Assembly: GCF_041222825.1 (NCBI RefSeq)
Contig: NZ_CP139482.1
Location: 86,001-150,000, forward strand
Direction of reading: 5' to 3'
Source: Candidatus Thalassolituus haligoni
GTDB lineage: Bacteria; Pseudomonadota; Gammaproteobacteria; Pseudomonadales; Oceanobacteraceae
DNA length: 64,000 nucleotides
Part shown: piece by piece, positions 7,318-16,637 of the stretch
Numbering within the stretch: the first letter of the stretch is position 1
How the letters are laid out: each line of letters begins with the position of its first letter
Translations under genes and position numbers: made by a program
The notes under the pieces: generated by a model
Databases searched by the model: none
What the model saw: only the letters and a program-made list of their open reading frames with translations
Told to the model about the DNA's origin: nothing

Positions 7318-8721
7318 ATGTCTCAGCCATCTCCTTCCTTCGATCTCCCGTTAGCGATTATCACTCTGGCCGCAGGCAAAGGTTCGCGGATGCGATCCGA
7401 CTTGCCCAAAGTGCTGCACACGCTGGCTGGCAAGCCCATGCTGCAACACGTGCTGGACAGCGCCAGTCAGCTCGCCGGTGCTCGTCAGTATGTGGTTATT
7501 GGTCACGGTGCCGAACAGGTGCAAGCGGCCATTGCGCAGGACGTTTGCTGGGCCATACAGCAACAACAACAAGGGACTGGCCACGCGGTTGCCCAAGCGC
7601 TGCCGGAGGTGCCGGACGATGCGCTGGTGCTGGTGTTATACGGTGACGTCCCCTTGATCACCCCCGCAACGTTGTCGGCGCTGCTGCAACAAACCCATGC
7701 CTCCAAAGGACAGGACGGCGGCTTGGCATTACTGACGATTGAGCTGGTTGATGCCACCGGGTATGGCCGTATTGTGCGCGACGAAAGCGGCAACATTCAG
7801 GCGATCGTGGAACATAAAGAGGCGACCCCGGAGCAGCGTATTATTCGGGAGGTGAACACCGGTATTCTGGCGGTGGCAGCCAGGCATCTGCGACGCTGGC
7901 TGCCGTTGTTGTCGGCCAACAATGTGCAGGGCGAATATTACCTGACCGATATTGTGGCGCTGGCCGTGGCAGAAGGTATTGCGGTGCGGGCAATCCATCC
8001 ACAGCATGAGCACGAGGTTCAGGGTGTGAATGACCGACTGCAATTGGCCGGACTGGAACGGGTGTTTCAACGGCAGCAGGCGGATGATCTGCTGCGACTC
8101 GGCGTCGCATTGGCAGATCCAGCCCGGCTGGATATTCGGGGTTCACTGACGGTGGGGCACGATGTGGCGATAGATGTAGGCTGTATCTTTGAAGGCGATG
8201 TCATCCTGGGCGATGGGGTGACGATTGGTCCTTACTGTGTGATACGCAATAGCCAGCTGGCAGCAGCAACACGAGTTGAAGCCTATTGCCATATTGATGA
8301 AGCCGCCGTGGCGCAAGCCTGTGTGGTTGGCCCTTATGCCCGCTTGCGGCCAGGGGCAGATCTGGCTAATGGCGCAAGGGTCGGTAATTTCTGCGAAGTA
8401 AAAAAAGCCCACATCGGGGCGGGCTCGAAGGTGAATCACCTTAGCTATATTGGTGATGCCGAGGTTGGTACCAACGTCAATATTGGCGCTGGCACCATCA
8501 CTTGTAACTACGATGGCGTGAACAAGGCATTAACCCGTATTGGTGACAACGCCTTTATTGGTTCCAACTCGGCGCTGGTGGCGCCGGTTGCTATTGGAGC
8601 CAATGTCACCATCGGCGCGGGATCTGTGATTGTCAGCCCGGTCGCTGATCACCAACTGGCGATTGCGCGCGGCAAGCAACGAAATATCGATGGCTGGCAG
8701 CGGCCGGTGAAAAAGTGCTGA
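7318..8721 (+). CDS. glmU: Bifunctional N-acetylglucosamine-1-phosphate uridyltransferase / glucosamine-1-phosphate acetyltransferase GlmU
   Basis: A 467-residue enzyme that makes UDP-GlcNAc, the precursor of peptidoglycan and lipid A. The N-terminal pyrophosphorylase domain has the nucleotide motif LAAGKGSRMRSDLPK (residues 17-31) and the metal Asp in LYGDVPLI. The C-terminal half is a left-handed parallel beta helix of hexapeptide repeats; the catalytic His of the acetyltransferase is in KVNHLSYIGDAEVG (H374). It is full length and starts with ATG. Unlike in Pseudomonas and E. coli it is not next to an atp operon here; it stands alone after znuA with a hairpin downstream. Confidence 0.97.
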   Translation: MSQPSPSFDLPLAIITLAAGKGSRMRSDLPKVLHTLAGKPMLQHVLDSASQLAGARQYVVIGHGAEQVQAAIAQDVCWAIQQQQQGTGHAVAQALPEVPDDALVLVLYGDVPLITPATLSALLQQTHASKGQDGGLALLTIELVDATGYGRIVRDESGNIQAIVEHKEATPEQRIIREVNTGILAVAARHLRRWLPLLSANNVQGEYYLTDIVALAVAEGIAVRAIHPQHEHEVQGVNDRLQLAGLERVFQRQQADDLLRLGVALADPARLDIRGSLTVGHDVAIDVGCIFEGDVILGDGVTIGPYCVIRNSQLAAATRVEAYCHIDEAAVAQACVVGPYARLRPGADLANGARVGNFCEVKKAHIGAGSKVNHLSYIGDAEVGTNVNIGAGTITCNYDGVNKALTRIGDNAFIGSNSALVAPVAIGANVTIGAGSVIVSPVADHQLAIARGKQRNIDGWQRPVKKC

Positions 8722-8767
8722 AAACACTGAACTGATGGAAATCAGACTACGGATCCGCGTAGGCGTA

Positions 8768-8789
8768 GGGCGGGCTTTATTCCCCGCCC
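8768..8789. terminator. GC-rich hairpin between convergent glmU and tolC
   Basis: A perfect 7-bp stem GGGCGGG (8768-8774) / CCCGCCC (8783-8789) with an 8-base loop lies between the ends of two convergent genes. There is no good U-run on either side, so it is a weak intrinsic terminator or an mRNA 3'-end stabiliser. Confidence 0.45.
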
Positions 8790-8806
8790 ACCTTGCCTTG
8801 CGCTGT

Positions 8807-10159
8807 TTAGACCTTCAGCCAGCTGTTTAACACATCAATATCCTGTTCACTCAGGGTTCCGGCGTAAAACTTCAGATTGAGCAAGTTAATGATGTAGTCA
8901 TAACGGGCATTGGCGTAATCACGTTGGGCACTGAACAGGTTTTTCTGTGCGTTCAGTACCTCGACGATGTTACGGGTGCCGACCTGATAGCCGGTTTCAG
9001 TGGCTTTCAGGGCACTTTGTGCTGAGGTGATGACTTGCTTGCGGGCGTTGATGTTCTGGACGCTGGTTTGCAATTGGCGGAACAGGCTGCGGATGTTCTG
9101 TTTTACGCCGCGACGCTGTTGTTCCAGTTGGTAGTCGGCGGTAGCCAGGTTGCTGGCGGACTGTTTACTCTGCGCGTACAGGGAACCACCGGTAAACAAT
9201 GGCATGGAAACCGTCAGGCCAATGGTGCTGACCGTTGAATCGGTCGGGTCAGGCGTATAGGCTGGTGCTGGTGCACTGTCGCCAGTAGTATAGCTGGCGC
9301 TGAGATTGACGGTTGGCAGCCGATTGGAGCGGGTTGCATTACGCTGCAGACGTACGCCTTCTTTTTGTGCGATCGCCATGCGAATACCGGCGTATTTCTC
9401 CAGACCTGATTCGACCCAGGAGGAGACATCCGCAGGAGCAGGCATCTGCATTTTGACATCGCTCTGCAAGCTGGCAATGTCGTCGTAACGCTGGCCAGTC
9501 AGGACTTCCAGAGCTTCATAGCTGACGTCCAGGGCCGCCTGCAGGCTCAGCAGGTTGACGGCAGACAGGTCGTAGCTGGCCTGTGCTTCATGAACGTCGG
9601 TAATGGCAATCAGGCCGACATCAAAACGCTGGCGGGTTTGTTCCAGTGAGCGCTTGACAGCACGTTCTTCGGCTTTGCCGGTTTCAAGGTTGTCGGCCGC
9701 CCGCAGGATATCAAAATAGGCTTGGGCAGTACGTACCAGCAGTTGTTGCTCCGCCAGTTGCAGCTGTGATTCGTAGCTGTTATCCACGGTTTTGGCAGCT
9801 TGATAGGTATACCAGCTGTTGAGGTTAAACAGCGTTTGGGAGGCTGACAGTTGGAGTGAACCGAGCTCGTAATCGGCCTTGTTGGTCGATACTGAATAGT
9901 CGTTATTCTGGATGATATTAACGATGCTGGCACTATCGGCTTCAACGTCATAGTGGGTGTAACTATAAGACGCCTGTGCTTGGGGCAAGATAGCACCGCG
10001 AGCAATCATCACGTTATAGCTATTTGCTTCCCGCGTTGCTCTGGCGGCGGCAATTTCCGCGTCGTTGCTGGCCGCCTGGCGGTAAATGGTGCTAAGGTCA
10101 CTCGCTGTAGCGACACTGGATGCCAGTACCAGGGCTGAGATGGAAAGCAGTTTTTTCAT
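8807..10159 (-). CDS. tolC: TolC family outer-membrane channel protein
   Basis: A 450-residue outer-membrane efflux protein with a signal peptide (MKKLLSISALVLASSVATA). It forms the trimeric exit duct of tripartite drug pumps and type I secretion. Two homologous outer-membrane efflux repeats are visible, each with long heptad-rich helices; the ends of the repeats carry the TETGYQVGTRNIVEVLNAQ and TRQRFDVGLIAITDVHEAQ type motifs that flank the beta strands. It is divergent from nudF, exactly as in E. coli (tolC / nudF-yqiB-cpdA-yqiA-parE), which supports the specific name. Confidence 0.92.
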   Translation of the reverse strand: MKKLLSISALVLASSVATASDLSTIYRQAASNDAEIAAARATREANSYNVMIARGAILPQAQASYSYTHYDVEADSASIVNIIQNNDYSVSTNKADYELGSLQLSASQTLFNLNSWYTYQAAKTVDNSYESQLQLAEQQLLVRTAQAYFDILRAADNLETGKAEERAVKRSLEQTRQRFDVGLIAITDVHEAQASYDLSAVNLLSLQAALDVSYEALEVLTGQRYDDIASLQSDVKMQMPAPADVSSWVESGLEKYAGIRMAIAQKEGVRLQRNATRSNRLPTVNLSASYTTGDSAPAPAYTPDPTDSTVSTIGLTVSMPLFTGGSLYAQSKQSASNLATADYQLEQQRRGVKQNIRSLFRQLQTSVQNINARKQVITSAQSALKATETGYQVGTRNIVEVLNAQKNLFSAQRDYANARYDYIINLLNLKFYAGTLSEQDIDVLNSWLKV

Positions 10160-10314
10160 GGCAAAACCTTTGCTGAATCCTGGAAAGTAGACGTGCCAAC
10201 GAGTCTATCAGAAAAAAACCGGTGGCCCGCAGTGGCATTGTGCACGCGTTCAGAACAGTGCGTGCATGTGGCTAATTACAAATATTCTTGTCCAGTAATA
10301 TAGTCAGGTCAAGT

Positions 10315-10929
10315 ATGGATTACGAAGATACGACGCCAGGTCATGAAGATTGGGTACTAACACGCAAGGATGTGGCTTATCAGGGCTTCTTTCGTATCGA
10401 ACGCCTGTGGCTGCGTCACAAGACCTTTGCGGGTGGCTGGACCGACACTTTTTGCCGCGAGTTATTTGAACGTGGAGAAGTGGTGTGCGTGCTGTTGTAT
10501 GACCCCAAACAGGATTTACTGGTATTAACCGAACAGTTTCGGGTTGGTGCCCTCGCTGATGATGAGACACCCTGGTTGACTGAGCTGGTAGCAGGGATGA
10601 TCGAACCCGGAGAGTCGGTGGAGCAAGTGGCTGCCCGCGAGACGATGGAAGAGGCCGGTTGTCAGTTTGATCAGTTACTGCCGATCTGCCGTTATTGGTC
10701 TTCTCCTGGGGGAACGAGCGAAAGGGTCCATCTCTATTGCGGGTTACTGGATAGCAGTGGCGTTGGCGGTATTCATGGTTTGCCAGACGAGCATGAAGAT
10801 ATCCGTTTGCGCCTGATGAGTTTTGAAGCCGCCTGGCAGGCGTTTGAAACAGGCAAAATTAACAATGCAGCCACTATTATTGCGCTGCAGTGGATGAAAA
10901 TTCATCACAGTGAATTACGCCAGTGCTGA
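10315..10929 (+). CDS. nudF: ADP-ribose pyrophosphatase NudF (Nudix hydrolase)
   Basis: A 204-residue Nudix hydrolase that splits ADP-ribose to AMP and ribose 5-phosphate. The Nudix box is intact: GMIEPGESVEQVAARETMEEAG around residues 98-119 (GX5EX7REXXEEXG). The SSPGGTSERVHLYCG segment downstream is typical of the ADP-ribose subfamily. ATG 10315 is chosen; a TTG at 10288 would add nine residues without support. First gene of the nudF-DUF1249-cpdA-yqiA-parE run, 155 bases from divergent tolC. Confidence 0.94.
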   Translation: MDYEDTTPGHEDWVLTRKDVAYQGFFRIERLWLRHKTFAGGWTDTFCRELFERGEVVCVLLYDPKQDLLVLTEQFRVGALADDETPWLTELVAGMIEPGESVEQVAARETMEEAGCQFDQLLPICRYWSSPGGTSERVHLYCGLLDSSGVGGIHGLPDEHEDIRLRLMSFEAAWQAFETGKINNAATIIALQWMKIHHSELRQC

Positions 10930-10974
10930 GCGACTGCTGCAGTGCTGATTCATTGTGCAACCTTGATTGTGATT

Positions 10975-11460
10975 ATGAGCAACCGCACACGACAACGTTA
11001 TGTTCCTGACCTGTCTGTCTTATCCTCTCTTGGACAGGCCAATTATGCACGTCTGCAAAAACTGGTGCCAGATCACACTGTCGGTGTACAACATACGTAC
11101 AGCATGAGTAATGGCTCGCAACCCGCGCTCAGAATATCCGTTAAAATTGAGGCAAGTCACCGATACACCACTATGCTGAAAGTTGCCCAGTTTGATGAAA
11201 CGGCCAATTGGGTGGCTCCGCCGGTTATGAGTGTGCGCATGTACCACGATGTGCGCCTCGCGGAAGTGATTGGGTTTCAGAACGAGCGTGTCCGTGAAGG
11301 ACGCTACGACTATCCGAATGACAGGATGCGTTTGCCGGATGAAAAAACCCAGTTAAATCGCTTTCTGGCTGACTGGCTGGAACATTGTATTAAATTCGGA
11401 CATATTGATCAGGAAGTCGTATTGAGTCCTGGCAGGCATTCGCCAGCTGACGGCGTATAA
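10975..11460 (+). CDS. DUF1249 family protein (YqiB-like)
   Basis: A 161-residue soluble protein of the YqiB/DUF1249 family, recognised by the opening RYVPDLSVLSSLGQANYARL and the later VRMYHDVRLAEVI and YPNDRMRLPDEKTQLNRFLADWL stretches. Its biochemical role is unknown. It sits between nudF and cpdA, the same place as yqiB in E. coli. ATG 10975 is chosen because the family starts just before this point; the in-frame GTG at 10942 would add an unlikely hydrophobic head. Conserved linkage to cpdA and nudF suggests nucleotide-related work, but that is only a guess. Confidence 0.88.
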   Translation: MSNRTRQRYVPDLSVLSSLGQANYARLQKLVPDHTVGVQHTYSMSNGSQPALRISVKIEASHRYTTMLKVAQFDETANWVAPPVMSVRMYHDVRLAEVIGFQNERVREGRYDYPNDRMRLPDEKTQLNRFLADWLEHCIKFGHIDQEVVLSPGRHSPADGV

Positions 11461-11507
11461 GGAAATTTCCGGCTGGCAGGTAGCCTGGTATTTGATGGGA
11501 GTGGCGT

Positions 11508-12314
11508 TTGGTCTTTTTTGATAGAACATCAACCTTCCGGTTGATCCAGATTACAGATACCCACCTGAGTGCGACGAAGGATGGACACTTGCTGGGTATG
11601 AATACGCTGGACAGCTTGCGTTGTGTGCTGGATATCATTCGTGCTGATCATCAGGATATGGATGCCATGCTGGTGACCGGTGACCTTTCCCAGGATGGGA
11701 GCAGCGAGTCTTACCGTTATTTGAAAGCTGAACTGGAGCCCTTCGCAGCCCCCAGTTTCTGGATCCCCGGCAATCACGATGACCTGGACAATATGGCGGC
11801 AGTGACTGATGGCACTGGCCTGCAGGATCGAATATTGCGCACCCCTCATTGGCAGGTGGTGATGCTTGACAGCCGTGTTGCGGGCAAGGTGTACGGTGAA
11901 TTACCTGATACGGAGCTCGCCCGGCTCGAATCCGCGCTGTCCGAAGCCCCCGAATTGCACACGCTTGTGTGCTTTCATCATCATCCGGTTTCCATGCAGT
12001 GTCGCTGGATTGATAATATCGGCCTCCGTAATTCAGCTGAACTGATGTCTGTTGTCTCCCGGTTTGCTAATGTACGAGGTCTGCTTTGGGGCCACGTACA
12101 TCAGCAGAGCGATCAGATGGTCGGCGATCTGCGCCTGCTGTCGACGCCTTCAACCTGCGTTCAGTTTGCACCCACTACCGATGAATTTACGATTGATCGT
12201 CTCAGTCCCGGATTTCGCTGGTTGAATCTGCTGCCCGATGGCCGTATCGAAACCGATATCAAGCGGGTTGAGCATATTGAATTTGAAGTTGATTATTCCG
12301 TTAAGGGATACTGA
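11508..12314 (+). CDS. cpdA: 3',5'-cyclic-AMP phosphodiesterase CpdA (Icc)
   Basis: A 268-residue calcineurin-like phosphoesterase that hydrolyses cAMP and so lowers cAMP-CRP signalling. All class III metal motifs are present in order: ITDTHL (about 14-19), VTGDLSQD (about 62-69), PGNHDD (about 85-90), HHHPVSMQ and GHVHQQSD. The start is a TTG at 11508, supported by a GGGAG site six bases upstream and by the family's short N-terminal extension; no in-frame ATG or GTG fits. It lies in the nudF to parE operon. Confidence 0.93.
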   Translation: MVFFDRTSTFRLIQITDTHLSATKDGHLLGMNTLDSLRCVLDIIRADHQDMDAMLVTGDLSQDGSSESYRYLKAELEPFAAPSFWIPGNHDDLDNMAAVTDGTGLQDRILRTPHWQVVMLDSRVAGKVYGELPDTELARLESALSEAPELHTLVCFHHHPVSMQCRWIDNIGLRNSAELMSVVSRFANVRGLLWGHVHQQSDQMVGDLRLLSTPSTCVQFAPTTDEFTIDRLSPGFRWLNLLPDGRIETDIKRVEHIEFEVDYSVKGY

Positions 12315-12334
12315 TTTAAGGAACCTACCTGACG

Positions 12335-12943
12335 GTGACTCACCTCGACGGCCTCGGCTGCTTGTACTTGCATGGATTTCTCAGCTCCCCCCAGTCGCTC
12401 AAGGCTCAGGAAACTCTGGCCTATTTCCGTCGGCAAGGACTGGAGTCGGCGTTGCGTCTACCCGAATTACCCTTCGCTCCGGCTGATGCCATTACGCTGG
12501 CAGCGGATCAATTACAACAATTACAGCAGCGTTATGAGCGTGTATGTGTCATTGGCAGCTCGCTCGGGGGCTTTTATGCGACCTGGCTGGCTGAGGCCTA
12601 TCGGGTTCCGGCCGTGCTGGTTAATCCTGCGGTTCAGCCACATAAACTGTTCCGTCATTATGTTGGTCCTAACCGGCACTATTATTCTGGCCAGTCATTT
12701 GAGCTGACGGATATCCACCTGGATCAATTGGCGGCATTGGATGTTACCTCCGTCGCCCGCCCGGAGGATCTGCTGGTACTGCTGCAAACGGCGGATGAGA
12801 CGCTGGACTATCGTCATGCTGCGCAACTGTATCGTCATTGCCCTGGCTGGAGCCAGGCTGGTGGAACGCATAGCTTTGAAGGCTATGGCCAGTTTTTGCC
12901 ACGCATCATGGCATTTGTTGCCAGTCGCCAGCTATTTCACTGA
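12335..12943 (+). CDS. yqiA: YqiA-type alpha/beta hydrolase (esterase)
   Basis: A 202-residue UPF0227/YqiA family esterase. The oxyanion segment is YLHGFLSSPQS near residue 11 and the nucleophile elbow is GSSLGGFYA near residue 73; the late Asp (LLLQTADETLDY) and His (GGTHSFEGY) complete the triad. The E. coli protein hydrolyses short-chain esters; its natural substrate is not known. The start is GTG 12335, with an AAGGA site upstream. Gene order cpdA-yqiA-parE is as in E. coli. Confidence 0.9.
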   Translation: MTHLDGLGCLYLHGFLSSPQSLKAQETLAYFRRQGLESALRLPELPFAPADAITLAADQLQQLQQRYERVCVIGSSLGGFYATWLAEAYRVPAVLVNPAVQPHKLFRHYVGPNRHYYSGQSFELTDIHLDQLAALDVTSVARPEDLLVLLQTADETLDYRHAAQLYRHCPGWSQAGGTHSFEGYGQFLPRIMAFVASRQLFH

Positions 12944-13024
12944 CGAGAGAGCACACCATCCGGATGCTGTTGGCCTGCTGGCTGGGTATACTCCGTGCCT
13001 GCCGTATCGTTCACAGAGGTCATC

Positions 13025-14959
13025 ATGTCCGACACCCGCAAAACACCTGGTCAATACACCGCAGCGTCAATTGAAGTTCTTAGTGGACTTGACCCGGTGC
13101 GCAAACGTCCGGGTATGTACACGGATACAACCCGCCCTAACCATCTTGCCCAGGAAGTAATTGATAACTCGGTGGATGAGGCTCTGGCTGGCCATGCTTC
13201 CCGTATTGATGTCACGTTGCATGCGGATGGCTCCATGACCGTGCTGGATGATGGCCGTGGTATGCCAACGGATATTCACCCGGAGCATGGCGTCTCTGGC
13301 GTCGAGCTGATTCTTAGCCAACTGCATGCGGGTGGCAAATTTTCTAATGACAGTTACCAGTTTTCTGGTGGTTTACACGGCGTTGGGGTATCTGTTGTTA
13401 ACGCTTTGTCCAAGGCGCTGGAGGTGACTATCTGGCGTGATGGCCAGGTGCACCGTATCGGTTTCAAGGATGGCTACAAGGTTGCCGACCTGCAGATTAT
13501 TGATAGTTGTGGCAAGAAAAAAACCGGCAGCAGTGTACGGTTTTTGCCGGATGAATCGTATTTCGATAGCCCGCGCTTTTCCGTGGTTCGCCTGAAACAC
13601 GTGTTGCGTGCCAAAGCGGTGCTTTGTCCTGGGCTGCGGATTGTTTTTGTTGCGCCTGACAGCGCCGATAGTGATGAGTGGTATTACGAAGACGGCCTCA
13701 AGGATTATCTGGTTAATGCTGCCAGTGGTTATGAAGTCGTGCCTGCAACGCCATTTACCGGTTCGATGTCCGGGCCCAGTGAGGGTGTGGATTGGGCGGT
13801 GCACTGGTTACCGGATGGCGGCGAGCTGTTGCAGGAGAGTTACGTTAACCTGATTCCTACGGCCCAGGGTGGGACGCATGTGAATGGTTTCCGATCCGGG
13901 TTGCTGGATGCGTTGCGGGAGTTTTGTGAGTTTCGTAATTTGCTGCCTAGAGGCATCAAACTGACACCGGACGACCTCTGGGAGCGATGTTCTTACGTCG
14001 TCTCCGCCAAGCTCTCCGACCCCCAGTTTGCTGGCCAGACAAAAGAACGGTTGTCGTCACGAGAAGCATCGGCCTTTATCTCCGGTGTTGTAAAAGATGC
14101 TTTTGCATTGTGGCTGAATGATCATATTTCCGCTGCAGAACAACTTGCTGAATTGGCGATAACGAGTGCCCAGACCCGCTTGCGCAAATCGAAAAAAGTG
14201 GCCCGCAAGAAAATCACCCAGGGGCCGGCGCTGCCTGGAAAACTGGCTGATTGTACCGGCCAGGATGGTGAGCGGACGGAATTGTTCCTGGTCGAGGGAG
14301 ACTCGGCTGGCGGTTCCGCCAAACAAGCGCGTGATCGTGAGTTTCAGGCGATCATGCCGCTACGGGGCAAAATCCTCAACACCTGGGAAATCGATTCAGA
14401 TCAGATCCTGGCGTCGCAGGAAGTCCACCATATTGCCATTGCCCTGGGGATTGATCCTGGCTCGGATGATCTCTCCGGATTACGTTACGGCAAGGTGTGT
14501 ATTCTTGCCGATGCAGATTCTGATGGATTGCACATCGCTACCTTGTTGTGCGCACTGTTCCTCCGTCACTTCCCGGCGCTGGTAGCAAACGGTCACGTGT
14601 ATGTTGCCATGCCACCCCTGTACCGGATCGATATCGGCAAGGATGTTTATTATGCACTGGACGAAGCGGAGCGCAGCGGGATTGTTGAACGTATCGAAGC
14701 GGAGAAAAAGCGTGGCAAAATTAACGTGCAGCGTTTCAAGGGGCTGGGCGAGATGAATCCGATGCAGTTGCGTGAAACCACCATGGATCCGAATACTCGC
14801 CGTCTGGTGCAACTGGTGCTGGAAGCTGACGATCCTGGATCTGAGATCCAGCAAACTTCGGAGACGCTGGAGTTGATGGATATGCTGCTGGCCAAAAAAC
14901 GTTCAGGGGATCGTAAGTTATGGCTTGAACGGCGTGGTAATGAGGCTGAACTGGCTTGA
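13025..14959 (+). CDS. parE: DNA topoisomerase IV subunit B ParE
   Basis: A 644-residue GHKL-type ATPase subunit of topoisomerase IV, which unlinks daughter chromosomes. The ATP-binding motifs DNSVDEALAG (residues about 40-49), DDGRGMPTDIHPEHG and GGLHGVGVSVVNALS are present; the TOPRIM metal site shows EGDSAGGSAKQARDR and DADSDGLHI. The IMPLRGKILN motif is ParE-like. ATG 13025 has an AGAGG site; an upstream in-frame TTG is not needed. Its partner parC is in this window at 29714, separated by the large envelope operon and a GGDEF-EAL gene. Confidence 0.97.
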   Translation: MSDTRKTPGQYTAASIEVLSGLDPVRKRPGMYTDTTRPNHLAQEVIDNSVDEALAGHASRIDVTLHADGSMTVLDDGRGMPTDIHPEHGVSGVELILSQLHAGGKFSNDSYQFSGGLHGVGVSVVNALSKALEVTIWRDGQVHRIGFKDGYKVADLQIIDSCGKKKTGSSVRFLPDESYFDSPRFSVVRLKHVLRAKAVLCPGLRIVFVAPDSADSDEWYYEDGLKDYLVNAASGYEVVPATPFTGSMSGPSEGVDWAVHWLPDGGELLQESYVNLIPTAQGGTHVNGFRSGLLDALREFCEFRNLLPRGIKLTPDDLWERCSYVVSAKLSDPQFAGQTKERLSSREASAFISGVVKDAFALWLNDHISAAEQLAELAITSAQTRLRKSKKVARKKITQGPALPGKLADCTGQDGERTELFLVEGDSAGGSAKQARDREFQAIMPLRGKILNTWEIDSDQILASQEVHHIAIALGIDPGSDDLSGLRYGKVCILADADSDGLHIATLLCALFLRHFPALVANGHVYVAMPPLYRIDIGKDVYYALDEAERSGIVERIEAEKKRGKINVQRFKGLGEMNPMQLRETTMDPNTRRLVQLVLEADDPGSEIQQTSETLELMDMLLAKKRSGDRKLWLERRGNEAELA

Positions 14960-14960
14960 A

Positions 14961-15398
14961 TCAGCTGGCGTGCTCTGGCAATGGGACGAGCAACCAGTGA
15001 ATATCCTGCTGGCTGATATCTTCCAGGCAGTACTGCTCTAGCACCTGCATGAAGGCCGCCGCTGCATCGGCCAGAACGCCTTGTAAGCGGCAGTGACCTG
15101 TCATAGGACAGTCAATGCCGCCACAATCAATAGGATCCAGCTGGAGTTCCAGCTCCCTGACAATATCGGCAATACTTAATTGTCGGGTAGTCGCCGCCAG
15201 AGTAATGCCGCCCATCTTGCCTCTTGTGCTGTGTATCCAGCCAAGCCCGGCCAGCTTTTGGCTGACCTTGTTGACGTGGTTATGATTCATGTTAAATCGA
15301 TGCGCAAGGATGGAGAGCGATACTTTTTCATTCGCCGGTGTTTGGCATAAATACACCAAAATACGAAGGCCGTAGTCAGTAAATCGGGTTAACTGCAT
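14961..15398 (-). CDS. nsrR: Rrf2 family regulator, NsrR-type
   Basis: A 145-residue Rrf2-family [Fe-S] transcription factor. The winged helix begins MQLTRFTDYGLRILVYL and has the recognition region HNHVNKVSQKLAGLGW and TRGKMGGITLA. The cluster Cys are spaced C-x4-C-x5-C (CGGIDCPMTGHC, near residues 92-103), exactly the NsrR pattern; IscR spacing differs. NsrR senses nitric oxide and represses NO-detoxification genes. It is convergent with parE, only one base after its stop. No NO-response gene is in the window, so the targets are elsewhere. Confidence 0.85.
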   Translation of the reverse strand: MQLTRFTDYGLRILVYLCQTPANEKVSLSILAHRFNMNHNHVNKVSQKLAGLGWIHSTRGKMGGITLAATTRQLSIADIVRELELQLDPIDCGGIDCPMTGHCRLQGVLADAAAAFMQVLEQYCLEDISQQDIHWLLVPLPEHAS

Positions 15399-15656
15399 AG
15401 TGTAACGTCAATATTCAGCACATTTACTGCAATATACCGCGTGTTCAGCGGGTGTAAATACAAGGATCTCAGTAAAAAGGCATTTCATGACTTCAGATGC
15501 CGATAATTGAGCTGCTTTCGTCTCTGGGGTAGATGATGCCATGACGGGATATACAGAGCTGACTCGTTTAAGTTGTCCAGTCAGGGTTTTTGGAGGGGTG
15601 GGGGAGCTGGACGTTAGCCATGGTTTGCCGTGCTGTTGTCATAATCTCCGTAAAGA
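15399..15656. other. Noncoding stretch upstream of the NsrR-type gene
   Basis: About 260 bases between the nsrR start and the terminator of the minus-strand motor operon. Just upstream of nsrR it is AT-rich and should hold the nsrR promoter. It contains a G-rich patch (about 15588-15610). I see no convincing gene: the short plus-strand frame here has no ribosome-binding site and runs across the terminator. Confidence 0.5.
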
Positions 15657-15684
15657 AATAAGGGCTGCTAATGCAGCCCTTATT
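15657..15684 (-). terminator. Intrinsic terminator of the envelope-motor operon
   Basis: A perfect 12-bp inverted repeat AATAAGGGCTGC / GCAGCCCTTATT with a 4-base loop lies 24 bases after the TonB-like stop codon. Read on the minus strand it is followed by a T-rich stretch (TTATTTCTTT), as in intrinsic terminators; on the plus strand the tail TTATTCTTA is weaker. Confidence 0.85.
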
Positions 15685-15707
15685 CTTATGCCTCAATCAG
15701 TATCAGG

Positions 15708-16637
15708 TTACGGTACAAAGTTGATGGGGAACTCAACACTGGCCGTATCCACTTCTGGACGATCTTTGAATCGCATGCGACGGCATTGTGACAGCAGGCG
15801 CTTGTGAAGATCATCATCGTTCAGCTCACTGCGACCAATCTCGCAAGACTCAACCGCACCGGTTGGCGCAATTTTCAAAGCCAGTACCACTGTACCTGCC
15901 AGAGTCGGGTTTTTCTGCTGGGCGCGGCGATAGGCATTGAAGAAGCTTTGCTTGCTGGTTTCGAACACCAGACGCATTTCTTCCTGAGTCCGTTTGGTGG
16001 CGGCTTCCTCGGTCTTGCGAATTTCTTCGCTGGAGACTTCGACGGCCGTTGTCGCACGTTCACCCAATTGCTCGCCACTGGTGGCTGCTGTCAGGGTTGA
16101 CTCATCAATACCGTTCAAGGCAACTACTGCATTTGGATCCACAACGCTGCCAGCACCGACCGAGGCTTTACCATTATTGCTCAGTGCTGCACTGTTGGTA
16201 TCCAACTTGACGTTCGGGATCGCCGCAGCCAAGGCTGCCAACGAGTTCAGAGCGTCTGCTCCCAAAGCTTCCTTGACCTTATCCTGAGCTTTTTTACGCT
16301 CTTCTGGCTTCGCTTCTACCTTGGGTTTCGGTTTTGGCTTCGGTTTTTCTTCCGGTTTTGGAACTTCCGGTTTGGGTTCCTCTTTTTTCTCTTCCTTTGG
16401 CGGAGGAGGTGGCGGAGGTGGCGGAACCGGTTTTTTCTGTTCCAGCAGCTTGGCCAGGGTGGGCGGAATTTTTTCCAACTCACTCCGATCCGGCTCGGGT
16501 ACATCCATCATCGGGATCAAAACTCCGAGGATTGCGGTTAGCAACAGGGCTCCAATCAGGATGGGGATGTAACGCTTTTCACCTGTATCAACCCAGGGCA
16601 AGACAGGGATATGTCGATTTATGAGTGCTTCGCTCAT
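15708..16637 (-). CDS. TonB-like protein with AgmX/PglI-type C-terminal domain
   Basis: A 309-residue inner-membrane protein. One transmembrane helix (about residues 22-44) is followed by a long Pro/Lys/Glu-rich periplasm-spanning stretch (70-125, starting with a run of nine prolines), an Ala/Asn-rich linker and a C-terminal domain (about 210-309) of the AgmX/PglI type seen in Myxococcus gliding proteins: YRRAQQKNPTLAGTVVLALK, then VESCEIGRSEL and QCRRMRF. It would carry force from the ExbB/ExbD motor to the outer envelope. The two Cys in the C-terminal domain could form a disulfide. Last gene of the operon; its start overlaps the upstream exbD stop by four bases. No TonB-dependent receptor lies nearby, so classical siderophore uptake is unlikely. 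Confidence 0.85.
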   Translation of the reverse strand: MSEALINRHIPVLPWVDTGEKRYIPILIGALLLTAILGVLIPMMDVPEPDRSELEKIPPTLAKLLEQKKPVPPPPPPPPPKEEKKEEPKPEVPKPEEKPKPKPKPKVEAKPEERKKAQDKVKEALGADALNSLAALAAAIPNVKLDTNSAALSNNGKASVGAGSVVDPNAVVALNGIDESTLTAATSGEQLGERATTAVEVSSEEIRKTEEAATKRTQEEMRLVFETSKQSFFNAYRRAQQKNPTLAGTVVLALKIAPTGAVESCEIGRSELNDDDLHKRLLSQCRRMRFKDRPEVDTASVEFPINFVP